A stretch of 64,000 nt of DNA. It comes from Loxodes magnus. Taxonomy: Eukaryota; Ciliophora; Karyorelictea; Loxodida; Loxodidae. The position numbers and the translations under genes were made by a program. The stretch lies in the NCBI GenBank assembly GCA_946699065.1, contig CAMPDV010000005.1:1736001-1800000 (forward strand). Reading direction: 5' to 3'. How positions within the stretch are numbered: position 1 is the stretch's first letter; every line of letters begins with the position of its first letter. This document shows positions 12,883-25,419 of this stretch, one piece after another. The notes beneath the pieces were generated by a model. It did not search any database. It saw only the letters and a list, made by a program, of their open reading frames with translations, and had not been told where the DNA came from.

Positions 12883-13381
12883 GAGATATAAGGCTGAACG
12901 TATTTAAACTAATTCTTTTATTTACGATTATCATAAAATAAAAATTCTACTTCATATCTTAATCAATCTATCTCATCTATACATTCTACAATATATAATA
13001 TAAAATGGTAAAATACAAGCATAAAAAATAAAAGTAGCGAAACTTTATTTTAAACTAAATTTAAAAATGATTAAAGAAGTAAATAATCTAGATAATTAAT
13101 TAAAATATATAAATAGATCATTAATCAACTTTTAAAATAAATTATCATTAAGTTTAGATTGTATCTTTAGCTTAAATATTTCAATCAAGCCATTTAGACA
13201 AAAAAGAGATGCATCTTTTCTAATGCTCTAAATTAATTATTTATCTAAATTAATATTCTTAAACTACTAAAGTTTAGACTTAAGGTTTTTTGTGCTAAAG
13301 TTCTGCTTCTTAAGCAAGCTATAAATTAAAGAAAATAAAAAATTGTAAATTGAAATAATTTAGACATTTAAAGAATAAAAA
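12883..13381. other. Intergenic, AT-rich
   Basis: Very AT-rich with no structured or coding signal that I can support. Confidence 0.5.
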
Positions 13382-13765
13382 ATGGATGACTAGGATAGAT
13401 GAAAAAGACGCTATTAGTAATTGACTTGTTTGGCTTAGCTATTTTAATATTATACTAAATAAATAATTTAAATACCTAAAATTAGTTAAAAATATTTAAT
13501 TTACTCTATTAGTTTTCTTTTAAAACAGAGAATTCTTTATATATTTTTAAAAATCTTATTTAATGTAATTATCTTAGTTTTGAGCTTTGAAAATATAAAA
13601 AATAGCGAGAAAAATTAAAAGTAGAGCTAATGTCAAAACATAAACTGTGCTTATACTGGCAAATTAATACTATAGTGTAAATAGAGTTTTATTAGCTAAC
13701 TATTGTCTAAAGAAATTCCTTATTTTGGTATTAATTACCTTATTTCTTTAAGATTAAGATTATGA
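13382..13765 (+). CDS. Possible small membrane protein
   Basis: A 127-codon open frame starting MDDQDRWKRRYQQL, with sharply raised GC over its first 60 bases and again near 13600-13700, around an AT-rich centre that would encode one hydrophobic span (about residues 38-68). The C-terminal part has two Cys (QCQNINCAYTG). Ends at TGA. Unrecognised. An open frame of this length can occur by chance under this code, so this is a candidate only. Confidence 0.3.
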
Positions 13766-14903
13766 AGTTAAAATACTTTACAAAAGGATTGTATTAATTG
13801 GTTTATTGTTTGCATGCAAGTAAAATAAAACTAGTTTAAAATTCTTAGATAACTATTTTTTAAATGTATTTAACAATTAACTAGCTGAGATTTAATCTCC
13901 TTATATATTATTAATAACATAAATAAAGCTATAATCATTTCATCATCTTAATCTAATCTAACTAAGCTATTATCTTGCTCCTTTATCCTTATTAATATAA
14001 GTAAATATTGCTTTAGTTGAAAGAAGAGAAAAGCTTTGCAAGTAAGAGCACTTATTAATAACATTAGTCATAAATTATTTAACCACTATAATAATTCTAT
14101 TTAAGCTCTCATATTATAATAGCTTTAGAATATGTTTTTAAACCTTAAAAATTAAATGTAAACTAAATCTAAAATCAGAGAAATAGTCCCTTCCAGCAAT
14201 TTATCATTAAAATTATGTCTATTTTAGAGACTTGCTTTTAAAGGGAAACTCTAAAGTATGAACTTAAAACCTCATAATTGATAAAATTAGATAAAATCCT
14301 ATAAAAACTACTAGTAAGCATAAAATGATTATAGTTTGCTAAATGAAGTTAATAAAAACAAAACTAAAAGAACTTTTAATCAAGCAAATCAAGAGTTAAA
14401 GCCTTAGAAGGAAAAATTTACATAAAAATGAAAGTAATTAATTTATATACCTTTTAGAAATCTTCTATATAGTTAATATAATAATCAAAAGCTATATTTT
14501 TGGAAAAATTTAAAATTAATAGAAATAAAAACTCTATTTAGCTTCAATTTATATTGCTTATAAATAAAGCTAAAGCATACAAAATAAAATTAAAATAATT
14601 CCTAAAAGGAACAGATTAAAATAACCATAAATAAAGTTTTTTTATATATACATCAAATGCAAAAAATATAAAATCCCTTAAAAATTGATAGAATTCATTT
14701 AAAAAATATCATATCAAAAATAAAATAATTGATATGGAAAGGGGAATTTATAACAAAAAAAGGCATCTGATTTTTTTTGATAAAATATATTCAAAATACT
14801 TATAAAAAGCAAAATAAAAACAAATTCTTAAATTAAATTTTTATAAAAAGATCTGCATGCTTTGATGAAAGCAAATACAGGGATAAAAAAATGAAATAGA
14901 ATG
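13766..14903. other. Intergenic, AT-rich
   Basis: Little sequence complexity; no gene or RNA recognised. Confidence 0.5.
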
Positions 14904-15356
14904 TCATCTAATAAATAGATTCACATTACAGCTGAAATAAAGAATAAAATGTTCTATTATGAAGTTAGTTTATTAAACTTTAATAAATATATTTCTAGTG
15001 TGCTTTTCTCTAAATTTAGCACGAAATTCTTCGCTGTAGCATTCATTATAAATTGATTTCCAGCCAGATTTCTAGCCTAATTTAAAAAAGAAAATTAGCA
15101 TAGGAGCTTTCAATCAATATCATCTAAAATTTTAGGGTACTTTGAATGGTCATATCTTATCTATAATAAAAGTTGTGAATATTCCTATTCCAAACACGGA
15201 AACTCCTGATTTTAAAGCACAGTTGTTAGCTCTTTTCAAGTTTATTCTTTCTTCCTGATTAAGCTTAGAAAGAGGCGAAATTCGAAGTAAGTATGTAATA
15301 TACTAAATCTCCTTTAGTTTTCTCTAATCCAATTATGGTTCAAATCTACTAAACAT
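14904..15356 (-). CDS. Small membrane protein, unknown
   Basis: A 150-residue product starting MFSRFEPQLDQRKL. A hydrophilic N-terminus (SKLNQEERINLKRANNC) is followed by a transmembrane helix near residues 50-70 (SGVSVFGIGIFTTFIIDKIW), a second hydrophobic patch (APMLIFFFKLG) and a charged C-terminal region (YSEEFRAKFREKHTRN). TGA is Trp in KIWPF and RWYW, and also the stop. One or two membrane passes; a mitochondrial or ER location is possible but not shown. I recognise no family. GC is clearly higher than in the flanks, supporting a real gene. Confidence 0.62.
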
Positions 15357-15765
15357 TTTCCTAATTTTAAGTTAAAAAATTAGATTTAAAACTAAAGCAA
15401 TAGCAGTGTAATTAAAGAAATAATCAAAAGTAATATTAAAGCATATTACTTTTAGTATAAATGAATCAAATAAGAAAGTATTAAGTCAAATATTGACTCT
15501 TTCTTTAGTTATTCAAAATCAATTAATCAATTTAAAAATAGCTTAAGTCACATAGATTAGTTATTTTATAAAATAAGAAAGTTTCTCTATTTAATATGTC
15601 CCATATAATGTAATTTCTAAATAAAGAAAAGCTCGTATAATTAGATTTAATATGAACGGAGTGTTGTATGCTTAAAAGTGAAATAAATAAATAGTTTATA
15701 CTAATATAGTTTTTAAACTATATAAATATACTAATTAAGCTTTTTAAGAGTACGTTTTCTATAAA
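15357..15765. other. Divergent intergenic region
   Basis: AT-rich sequence separating two divergently transcribed genes, so it probably holds both promoters. No specific element was recognised. Confidence 0.4.
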
Positions 15766-17979
15766 ATGTCTTGAAGTTAAAAGCCTAAAACTTTGATAAG
15801 TTTGGATAACTTCAATCCTTAAAAAAGAAAACCTCCTTATTTAAACTCCCCACGATCATTAGAAGCCTGTAAACGATTAGGAATTGACCCTTAAGATCTA
15901 CTGCTAAAAACACAAGAAGAGATAAGAATTGAATTTAATAAGCAAGATAAACTCTCAATTGATATATTTTCAGGTCATTATGAAGAAAAAAGAAAGGAAA
16001 AGATAAAAATTTTAAAGTAAGAAAGAGCTAAAATTGTTGAAGAAGAAGAGTAAGGTTTATGAAGTGCTGAAAATCCTATAGAAAGAAGTACTTAATGAAG
16101 CTCTAAATCAGTATAAGATTCTGGCATGATAGAGAGAGAAAAAAGAATTATTGAGAAAATTTAGGAAAGGCAAAATAGAGAAATCTAAAACATGGTTTCT
16201 TAGGAACTAAAATTGCTTGAAATAAGAAAAAGAAACGAAGAAAAATAAAAAAAAGTATAAGAATTAGAAGAGTAAAGATTACTAGAACTAAAAGAAAAAC
16301 ATAAGCAGTAAGAACTTAAAAGAATCTAATAAGAAAATGAAAAAAAGCTGAAAGAACAAATGATACTTTAAGAAATAAAAATTATGTAATAGAAATAGTT
16401 TGAAAAAGAATAAAAAAAGCTACAAGAAGACAAATTAAAAGAAAAGCTTAGAAAATAATAAACTGAATAGTGCGAAAAAGAGTAAAAAGAAAAAATAGCT
16501 GAATTTAAAGAGCAAACAGAAAGAATTTTAAACGAACAAGAAGAAAGAGCAAGAAAAAAATAGGAAGAGATGGATTATAGAGATGAAAAACGTAGACAAA
16601 TTCTTGAAGAATAAACTAGATAGATGCAAGAATAATCAGCCAAAATTAGAATGTAAAAGCAAAAAAAGATTGAATTAGCATAGCAAAATCTTCTAGTTAA
16701 ATTAGAGAAAAAAAAACAATATTATGAATAAAAATAATCTATTAGTGAATAAAAAAGAATAATGCATGAAACTTTTAAAGAATAATAGAGATAAGAGAAA
16801 GAAAAAAAATTGAAAGAAAAATAAGAAGAAATTAAATAAGTACTTGCCAGAAATGAGTAGTTCATTGAAAAAAAGAAGCAGGAGTATTATAATAAAAAAT
16901 AAATAGCTGACTAAAGAAAAGAGGAATTAGAGGCTATTGCCCAAATGGAAATGTAAGAAAAGAAAAAGTATGAAGAAAATAAAAATTTTTAAAGAAAAAT
17001 GATTAAAAAAAGGAATGAAGAAATTTTGGAAGAAAAAACTAAAAAAATTTTGTAAAAGATAGATTAAACTGATAAGCATGTTGATGAAATCTAATAGAGC
17101 AGATGATAAGAACTACATTTGAAAAAAGAATATGAAAATGTAAAGCGGTTTGATAGATTTGATAAAGTTAAAAGAATTTCTAGGATTTAAGAATATAATA
17201 GATAAAAATAGTTAATTAAGATATAAGAAGCTATCTTAAGAGCTGAAAAACTTCAATAAGAAAAAACAGATTTAATCAAGTATAGAAAAGAATTAAGGAA
17301 AAAAGTAGAAGCTAAAAAAAAAGAACTAATAGAAAAATTTGAAAGCATAAAAAAAGCACAAGCAAGTAGTTAGAACTCTAATAAAGATTAAAATGTAGAA
17401 GATTTATAGTAATAGCTAATTAAACAGCTTAAATAACTTGATGAATTAAATAATTCAACTGATCGTTCAATTTCGAAGAATTAAAATTAAAAAAATTAAA
17501 AAGTGGCAGATTAGGAAAAAACAAAAACAACAAAAACAACAAAATTAATTAAAATTCAACCTAGTCCTCCTCCAAAAAATTAGCCATAAACTATAAATAG
17601 ATACAAAGGTGGACTAAGAACATTAAAGAACTACAAAGAAAAGGAAAAAGATGATTAAACGATAAAAGAAACAAAGCCTTTAATGTAAACTAAACCATAA
17701 AAATAATAGAATTTTACAAAATCTTAGATATCATAAGAATAGAAAGCTATTTAAAAAGTCCAAGATCTTAAAAAGAAGCAAAACTAAGAGTTACTTCAAT
17801 TAATTGAAGAGGAGTAAAAGAAGGAATAATTAAGATAGCAAAAAATAAAAAATTTGACAAATGATAAAGAGAGAAAAAAACTAGAATTGATACATGGAAA
17901 TGAGAGAGCAAAAGCGAGCTAAAGGATAATATAAATGAGCTAGTAAGTTTTAAATTCAGAGAACATGAAAAAAATATGA
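15766..17979 (+). CDS. Long coiled-coil protein, CCDC177-like
   Basis: A 737-residue protein. Near the N-terminus is the motif SPRSLEACKRLGIDPQDLL followed by a short conserved block ending FSGHYEEKRKEK, which resembles the N-terminal signature of CCDC177-type proteins of ciliated organisms. Residues ~100-560 are an almost unbroken Glu/Lys/Gln/Arg-rich coiled coil. A linker with a TKTTKTTK repeat and PSPPPKNQPQ follows, then a short conserved-looking end, HGNERAKASQRIIQM. A role in cilia, basal bodies or the cortex is plausible by analogy. The reading is intact with 60 or more TAA/TAG Gln codons; TGA is Trp at codon 3, in GLWSAE, TQWSSK and SRWQEL. Stop is TGA. No introns needed. Confidence 0.87.
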
Positions 17980-18321
17980 AATTACTAATGTAGTTCTATG
18001 GAAAAAAGTGAATCTCCAAAAATTTTTTATATTTTATTATTTTATCACAATTAATTCCTGTCTCCACACATTAATAAATTTTATTTCGATAAAATTTTTA
18101 AGTACTTAAATTTCAAAGTTACTATATATTTAAATCAAGTCTTATATTATAGTCAGGATTTTATAAAATTTTAGTTTTTAATAATTTTCTAGTAATTTAG
18201 ATATATTCTCATCAATAAATTTACATTGGTCCTTAAATACGCTTATTCCAGCTATTCTAAATCATAATGTATAAATATACTCTTATTAGCATGTAATCAC
18301 TTCAATATTTACATCTTCCAT
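17956..18321 (-). CDS. Possible small gene, convergent overlap
   Basis: A 121-codon frame beginning MEDVNIEVITCQQEYIY with moderate GC in its first half (FRIAGISVFKDQCKFIDENI). Its last eight codons overlap the end of the coiled-coil gene on the other strand. It may end earlier through an unseen intron, or be the 3' exon of something further upstream. Unrecognised and weakly supported. Confidence 0.3.
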
Positions 18322-20017
18322 TTAATATAGGCAAAATTATTTAATGATTTGAATATAAAGAGATTTATCTAATTAAAGTAGATTTATTAGCAGCTATATA
18401 TTTAAAGGTAATTATTAAAGATCTATCCTTTAGTTATTAATTTACTAAACTATGACTACTGCTATATTTATAAATATAATCTTTTTATTAATGGCAACAT
18501 TAAAGCTTTAATATTTTGAGATGATTTAATACTCAGAATAAACAAATAGCCTTTGGCTGTTGTTTATATAAAATATTAAATCATCTTAATAATAAAAAAT
18601 GATACTAAAAGGTATATTTATTACTTATTCTTGCTAGGCGAAAATCCTAAAATAGTAATTAGATTAAGCTTATATTAACTATTCTTTAGAAATAAAGAAA
18701 AAGATATATCTATCGAATTTAAATTAAAGAATCTTTTAGTTAAAATATTAGAATCAACTTCTCTCAAATAATTAGTCATAATTGGCTAATAAAATTTAAT
18801 CTTTATCAATATTCTTCATAATTTATGATAAAAATATCTTAAAATTTTGCCAAACTTAAAAAATACTATTTATGAAGCATCATTTTTCTCAAAGTGCTTT
18901 TTATAATTTCAAAACTTAAATATATCTCAGTTATCATCAATATCTCTAAGATAATAATTAAAAACACTGATTTATAAAGTGCAACTATCTAAAGTTTAAA
19001 TTTGATGAAATAGTTAATTTATAATATTTTTATAAATAAAAGCTTTAAAAATAATTATCATTCTAAATATTTCAATGATTTTAAGTAAACCTTTTATGCT
19101 TTTTATCTCCATAAATAATTTCAATATATTCTTCTATTTTCTAGTTTTATCATATTTAGCTATTGTAAAGTTTTAACAAAATTAAAGATAAAATAAACTC
19201 TTATATTTAAATAATTTTTTTAACCTTCTAATCACTTTAATTTAATTATACTTTACTGGTTTAGATTATAAAATATAAATAAAATGTACTATATCATTAT
19301 TAAGATGAAATATTACTCTAATCACTTGGATTGAGATATTTTATTTGAATTATTAATTATCACTTAGCTTTTATTCTCTAAATTAACATCATTATTTAGC
19401 TTAAAAATATTTTTCAGCGATATTTTCAGATAATCGAAATCTTAATTTATTTAGAAATATAATTTAGAGTTGACATAATAAAAACTGCTTAGTTCTATAG
19501 AAATATTCTTTATAAATCTAATTAAAACTATTTTTACAGCTTAAAGCTTTAATTTTAATAATTTTACTATATTGCTATATAATATGCCTATTATCCTCTT
19601 ATCAATATAGCTTTTTAGATATTATTAAAATGCTATGCTTCTTTATTTTTTTGGCTTTGTTTTAGATTTTATTTTTAGATTTAAGACTATAAATGCAAAG
19701 TTATACATATATTAATTCATAAGTTTAGATTTAAAATAGTAATAGAACTAAAAATAATATATTTAAGATAGTCATAAACCTTTTTTATGTAATCTTCTTG
19801 CATGATAAATTTAATAATACATTTATCAATTTTTAAGCAGCTTGGTTATCTAAATGATAGTATATTATAATTTTAGTTTTACAGCACTTTATTTATTTAT
19901 TTTCTTTATAAAGTAAGATTATTATTAAGCTTTTAAGTTAGTATTGTTCTTTATTATCTTGTTATTCAGATATTTTCTAATAATTTTAGAAAATAAAAGG
20001 TTAAATATTGGTTTCAA
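18322..20017. other. AT-rich gap with a hairpin
   Basis: About 18% GC. Several frames on the minus strand stay open for long stretches but composition does not single one out. It may hold the 3' part of the neighbouring minus-strand gene at 20018-21403. The hairpin at 18520-18585 is the one distinct element. Confidence 0.4.
18520..18585. repeat. 66-base near-perfect hairpin
   Basis: Outer arms GATGATTTAATA and TATTAAATCATC are a perfect 12-base inverted repeat. Inside them TAAACAA/TTGTTTA and AGCC/GGCT continue the stem around a TTT loop at 18552-18554. It could be a small mobile-element relic (MITE-like), a small-RNA precursor or a transcription-related hairpin. It lies in AT-rich DNA with no firm gene. 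Confidence 0.6.
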
Positions 20018-21403
20018 TCATTAAGGTATGTATTTCATAAATACTATTTGCTAATTAATAGAAATTTCCTTTTTATAAGCTAAAGTATTTTATCTTTTGT
20101 TCTAACTTCCTTTTCGCTAATTTAGCTTATCAATCGCTTATATAACCATCTAAAGCATATTTTAGTAATATATGTAATTATAAATAAACAGACTTAAAAA
20201 TTTATTTAATAGTTATTTAAACACTCCAGAGATATGCAAATTATAAGACTAAAGTAAAAATTAATAAATTTAATAGCTTTCTTGAAGTTCATGACTAAGA
20301 TAAGTTATTCCTTAAATACCTACTCTTAAAGATTTACTATAAAGCTAAGTCCAAAATGAGAAAATAATTTAAGTTTTAAATTATATAAAAGTAGTTTATA
20401 TATGTAGCTAAGCTAGAATAACTTATGAAGTATGGGAACTTTTTTCTAAAAATTTATTAAGTTTTAAATTATAGTCAATGCTCAGAATAAAGTGCATTTC
20501 AATCTTCATCTTAAATGAACTAACAACTACTTTCTATTTCTTTATTATACGAAGTTTTTATTTAAAATAGATTTTTATAAGCTTTCTATCTTCTTAAGGG
20601 AGGAGCTGAATTATTGGCTTACGATGTTTTTTAATTATTATACTCACTTAGCTTTGATTTCCAATAATAGGGATTTCCTTTTAAATTTTTTCCTGTAGAG
20701 CTAGAAACTTTTGTATAAACCACAAGCTTTAAGTACTTTTTTCATTTAAAATACATTGTAATTAATCTAACTAATTCGTTTTTTATTAACTTTATACCCC
20801 TTCTTTTTCTTAGCCTTTTTCGACTCTCACTTAATTTTGTTCATTGTACTTATTATTTATATTTTAACAGTAGTTGCCTTCCGAATGCTTGAAAGGTCTT
20901 TTACTTTATTAATTAACTTCGTTTTGCTCGATTAAAAGGATAGTATGCTATTTCTACTCATTGGATTACACTGAAGCCATCTATTGATATAAGCCTTCTT
21001 CGTTCTAAATTTTATGCGCTTCCATTTCTGTTTTTTATTATTAAAAATTTAAGAAAACAGATTTAAAGCTCTAAATAAAATAACAATTAAACTATTGAAA
21101 GTAAAAACAAATAGATCTTAAACTCTTAATTATTAGAATAAAATTTTCTAATTTATCCAATATGTCAATTGCTATTCCTACTTGCCAAATAATTGCTTCT
21201 TTCTCTCTGCTAATCTCAAAGCTCTTATATTCAATAATAAAATTAGAATTTATCTAAGATAAGACTTTGATGTAGTAAAGTTAACTTTAACTTAAAATTT
21301 ACTATCACTGGAATTCATAAAGCAATTACTTGATAGTAAAATTTTAATAAAAAGCATAATTTTATATTTTTATTCTGAAATAAGGATTTAAAAAATCTCT
21401 CAT
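20018..21403 (-). CDS. Hypothetical Gln/Lys-rich protein
   Basis: An open frame of 461 codons starting MRDFLNPYFRIKIQ. The stretch 20580-21250 is much richer in GC than the flanks and encodes convincing sequence (SREKEAIIWQVGIAIDILDKL, MEAHKIQNEEGLYQQM, HSEGNYCQNINNKYNEQN). Below about 20500 composition drifts to AT-rich, so the true end may lie earlier after an unseen intron, or the TGA at 20020 may be Trp and the gene may run on. No domain or membrane segment recognised. TGA is also read as Trp in EFQWQQ near residue 35. Confidence 0.5.
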
Positions 21404-23517
21404 ATTTATCTATTTAACAAATATTTAACATAAAGCAATATAATATGATTGATATCTAACTCACTTTTAGTAAAAGCTTTTAAATATTTTTATTAATTAA
21501 TGATCATTTTATAATCTTTTTAGTTTCCTTTGTTAAAGTTATGTATGAAAGTATTGCATATTTATATTATACTTTATTCACTACATTCTATTTATTTATT
21601 CTGCTATAAGACTGAAAACATTTGTAATGCATTGAATAATCATATTGACATTAAAATATCTAAATCTAAAAATCAAATAAATTAGAATATAATTAGTCTT
21701 TAAGCAAATTTAATTCAAATATATAACTGCGTAATTAAAGTTAGAGCTCTTTCTTAAAATAGTAAAATCATAATTAATATAATAAGAAATTTATCTTCAT
21801 TTAAGTAACATTTAACTTAGATTAATAATCTCTTGCTTAATTAATGACTAATTATAAATTATAAATTTTAAAGATAATTGTAACTAATCTGCCTTAGTTC
21901 TTTACATATATTGAAAATTGTTAGCATTTTTTAGCTTTTATCTGTATATAATTACAATGATACTATAATATTCTATTTTATTTGTAATAAAACAGATAAA
22001 TAACCCTTCACTTTAACTTAAATTATAAGCTTTAATTTTAGAAAGTATTTTATTTATTTTATGTGAATTGCAAAGGATTTATTACAAGCTAATTGTTGTT
22101 ATTTATCTATATTTGTTTATCTATTTACTTTTAATTGAATATAAAACTATTATAGGCCTAGGATTACTTATTTAAAATTTAAAGCTAGAGATGTATATTT
22201 AATTTATATTTTAAATCTAGTTTAAATTTAAATCTTTTTCATTATGTAAATAGTGGGCTCTTATTTTAGCTGCTAGATTGCTTAAGTACCATTATTCTAT
22301 TTGGATTGCTTTTAAATTTTTATAATTTATACTTGAGAAAAGTTAGAAGCAACAGAATAAATAGCTTAAATAAAAAATAAACGATGTAGTACTGTAAATA
22401 GTATCTTTTATATTATCCTAATATTAGCATATGGCTTATATTACTGTAAAATTTTCCTAGATTTTTCTACTATATAAGGATTATAAGTATAAGTTAATTT
22501 TAATAATACTGATTATTATATAAAAGCATTAATAGTAGAAAATTACAATTTTAATTTATTAAAGTCATCTTTCTTTAGCTATTTTTCATGTTTCTTCAAA
22601 AAAGTTACTACTTTTTACCTTTAAATAAATGCCTTTTTTAGCTTTCTTTTTAATAAATATACTATTTTATGTGTATTGAGTCTTTGTAAATTTTTAACTA
22701 TTTTTTAGAAAACTTAATTTAATCAAATAAGGATCATTCATAGCTTTTATACTCGCTTATTTACAATAAGTAGCTTTAATAATTATAATTAAAGTGAAAG
22801 TATTAAGTCTTAAATATAATTAGCTTCTAGCATTAAAATTTATTAATCTTATAATTTATTAAACCTTGTTAGTTTCTTCCTTCTTAGTAGTCAAAACAAC
22901 TAAAGTGTTTAATTATTTACTTCCATATATTTTTATTCAAATGCCTCTTTGCGTACTAAGTTGCATTTTTAATATAAATTTTGATTAAGATAAATAAACA
23001 TATCTACTATAAGCAAAGAGTATTAAGATTATAACTATTTAGATATTAATTAATTAAATTTGGAATAATTCATATTATTTGAATTTGCTTATTTAGTTAC
23101 TTGAATCAATTCAAATTATATGCTTACCTTAATTTTAACATTTTTGAATGCTTTATTTTAATTTTACTATAAATTCTTTTTTTTCTGAAATATGAAACTG
23201 AAGTTTAAATTTTAAATTAAGGATAAAATTATTATAGTTTGAATTTTATAAAAATGAATTTGAATTTTTCTAAAAATTGTAAATAAGGGTTATTAAACTT
23301 AATTAGCTTAGTTTTTTCTTCTTAACTATATTAAGTAACTCTTAAATTAATATCAGTAATCTTATTAAAATTATCTCCTTGTATAAAAATTAGACATAAG
23401 CATTTTGTATGTTTATTAATAATAGAAGAAAGAAAGTTTGGTATGGAGATAATGTAGAGTATAATAATTTAGTGACAGACTTTATTTGTAATTTTATTAA
23501 AATGTATTTGAATCTTC
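21404..23517. other. Intergenic, AT-rich
   Basis: Two kilobases of AT-rich sequence. A weak inverted repeat pairs 23071-23087 with 23107-23122. No gene supported. Confidence 0.45.
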
Positions 23518-25365
23518 TCAAAGCTATCCAACTTCAATAAGTAACTTTTCTACACTCCTTTGCTTTCTAAGAGCATTCTTAGACTTTCTCTTCTTTTGTG
23601 GCTTTCTATTTACATAATTCTTATATGAGTAATATAAGAATACTACAATTGATCCAGCAACTAAGTACATTAATATCTTATATAAGGTGCTATGGCCTTC
23701 CTCTTATTAAACAAGGTCTTAGTTTTGAATATCTATATATTAATTATTACTTTGTGATAAAGTTGTGATTGTCGGTAACTGTATTTTAACATAATGCTAA
23801 TGCGCTGCAATACTATAAGTATAATGATAGTGAGTATGTGAATCCTTAGGAGAATCTCCAAATTTATAGGTAAAGTCATATTTATTGATAGTTGAAGTAG
23901 ACTCTTAAAGTTCAGATTCAAATTTGCTTTCATCAAAAATTTTGCTGTCTAATACATTTCCACTATATGCCTAGTTCCATACTACATTTTTCTCTGCACT
24001 TTAGTATTCATAATGCTCAAAATCTCCTTCAGGAACTTTAATATTAGACTCTATGTAACAAACATCGTTTTCATCGAGTGTGTCTGGTAATTTCTCAACA
24101 GGTTGGATTTTAGGATAATGTGAGAAATCATATTCACTCAATTTTTAGACTATTTTATCAATAGCTGCTTCATCTGGAACTATTAAAATGTAATGATCAT
24201 GCACATGAATTACTTAGTGATTTTAGTAGTGAATTACTACTTTATTAGGATTTTCCTTCGCTTCCTCCAAAGGAGCTTAGCTAAATTTAATAAACTTCTC
24301 TTGCTATTTATGAATTTCTGGGTTTGTCAATTCTTATCCTTTAGGATGCTAAATAGAACTTTCTTTGATATAGAAATAGTGAGAATGTTCGGCAGAAACA
24401 GATGCATAGTGAAGTCCATCTTGCTATTGCATTTTGATGTCACTGTATTTAAGAGGAACTTCGAGTACTTCATCTCCTCCTTATAATGGAATCTAAAGAT
24501 GCTCTTCTTCATCTTATTTAACTTAAGTCTTTAAATCTTGGATAAATTCTAAATCTTTAGTCTAGATCTTTGTATAACTCTATATTTCTTCCTTCAGTAG
24601 CTAAGCTGTTAAGTGCTTCTTCAACATTTAAGGAGTAGATCTCTATTTCTTAGGGACTTTGCTTAATACAACGGATTTCAACTTTAGCAAGTTTAAGTTA
24701 GTATTTGATTCTTCAGCATAGGGTATAAGGAAATGCAAATGGTCATGATAAGCCCAATGAGCATGCTCATGAAACATTTCGACCTAATGAGTTGCATTAG
24801 GAATATCAAATTACTTCCTTTCGTTTTGTTTTCCATGCTGTGATTTTTCATTGAAAGAGTGGTATATTAGGTAATAAGCATTATAATCGTTTTAGAATTG
24901 AGGGAAATCAATTCCCAACTCTTCGTAAAATTCTTAAAAGGCCATAGAGAAATAATGCAAATGATCATGTGATTATTTGTGATAATGATAATGAGTAGCA
25001 TCTCCTAAGCATTTCTTAGCTTTGCATTGCAAGTAAACAGCTTGCTGGTTAATTTTGTTAACATAATATTCGCTATTCTTTTCCATTATTTGTTCGTTAT
25101 GTAGCTCAAACTATCATTAGTAGTTCAATTTTGTTGTTTTTAAGGTACCCTGTGCCTTTTATGAATTATTCAGCATAGCATTAAGCTATTCTTAAGAAGC
25201 CCAGCAATATTTAGTTAAAGTTTGGCCTGCTCCACAGCAATCTCCATATACTGTTTTTGTATGAGGAGTGCATTCAAGCCAGGCTCCTTCCATAGTTAAT
25301 GAAGAAGAAGGTGTAGTTAGCAAAAGGATAACAAGAGCAGCAATGAAATTGCTTAAGCACTTCAT
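23518..25365 (-). CDS. Histidine-rich type I membrane protein
   Basis: A 615-residue protein with a signal peptide (residues 1-24), a Cys-containing start of the mature region (LECTPHTKTVYGDCC), a large exoplasmic region, one transmembrane helix (about 553-572, LMYLVAGSIVVFLYYSY) and a short very basic tail. The exoplasmic part carries repeated His clusters: H125/127/129/133/135/137, H199/201/203/207/209/211, H321/327/329, H379/383/387/389/391 and H510/512/514/522/524. Most read H-x-H-x-H followed by HDHxH and a hydrophobic strand. This strongly suggests zinc or other metal binding at the surface or in a vesicle, somewhat like bacterial histidine-triad proteins, though homology is not claimed. 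Bases 23733-23750 could be an 18-base in-frame intron. The stop is TGA. I know no named family. Confidence 0.85.
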
Positions 25366-25419
25366 TTTTATAAATAATAAGAAAAGAAAAAACTACTTAT
25401 CTATTTAAATTTATTTAAT

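Noticed and set aside
18322-20017. Continuation of the 20018-21403 gene for another ~550 codons.
   Set aside because: Two or three frames look equally plausible and none shows a GC rise or recognisable motif.
24193-24512. Small ORFs on both strands inside the His-rich gene.
   Set aside because: They are shadows of the 615-residue reading frame, which carries a signal peptide, repeats and a membrane helix in order.
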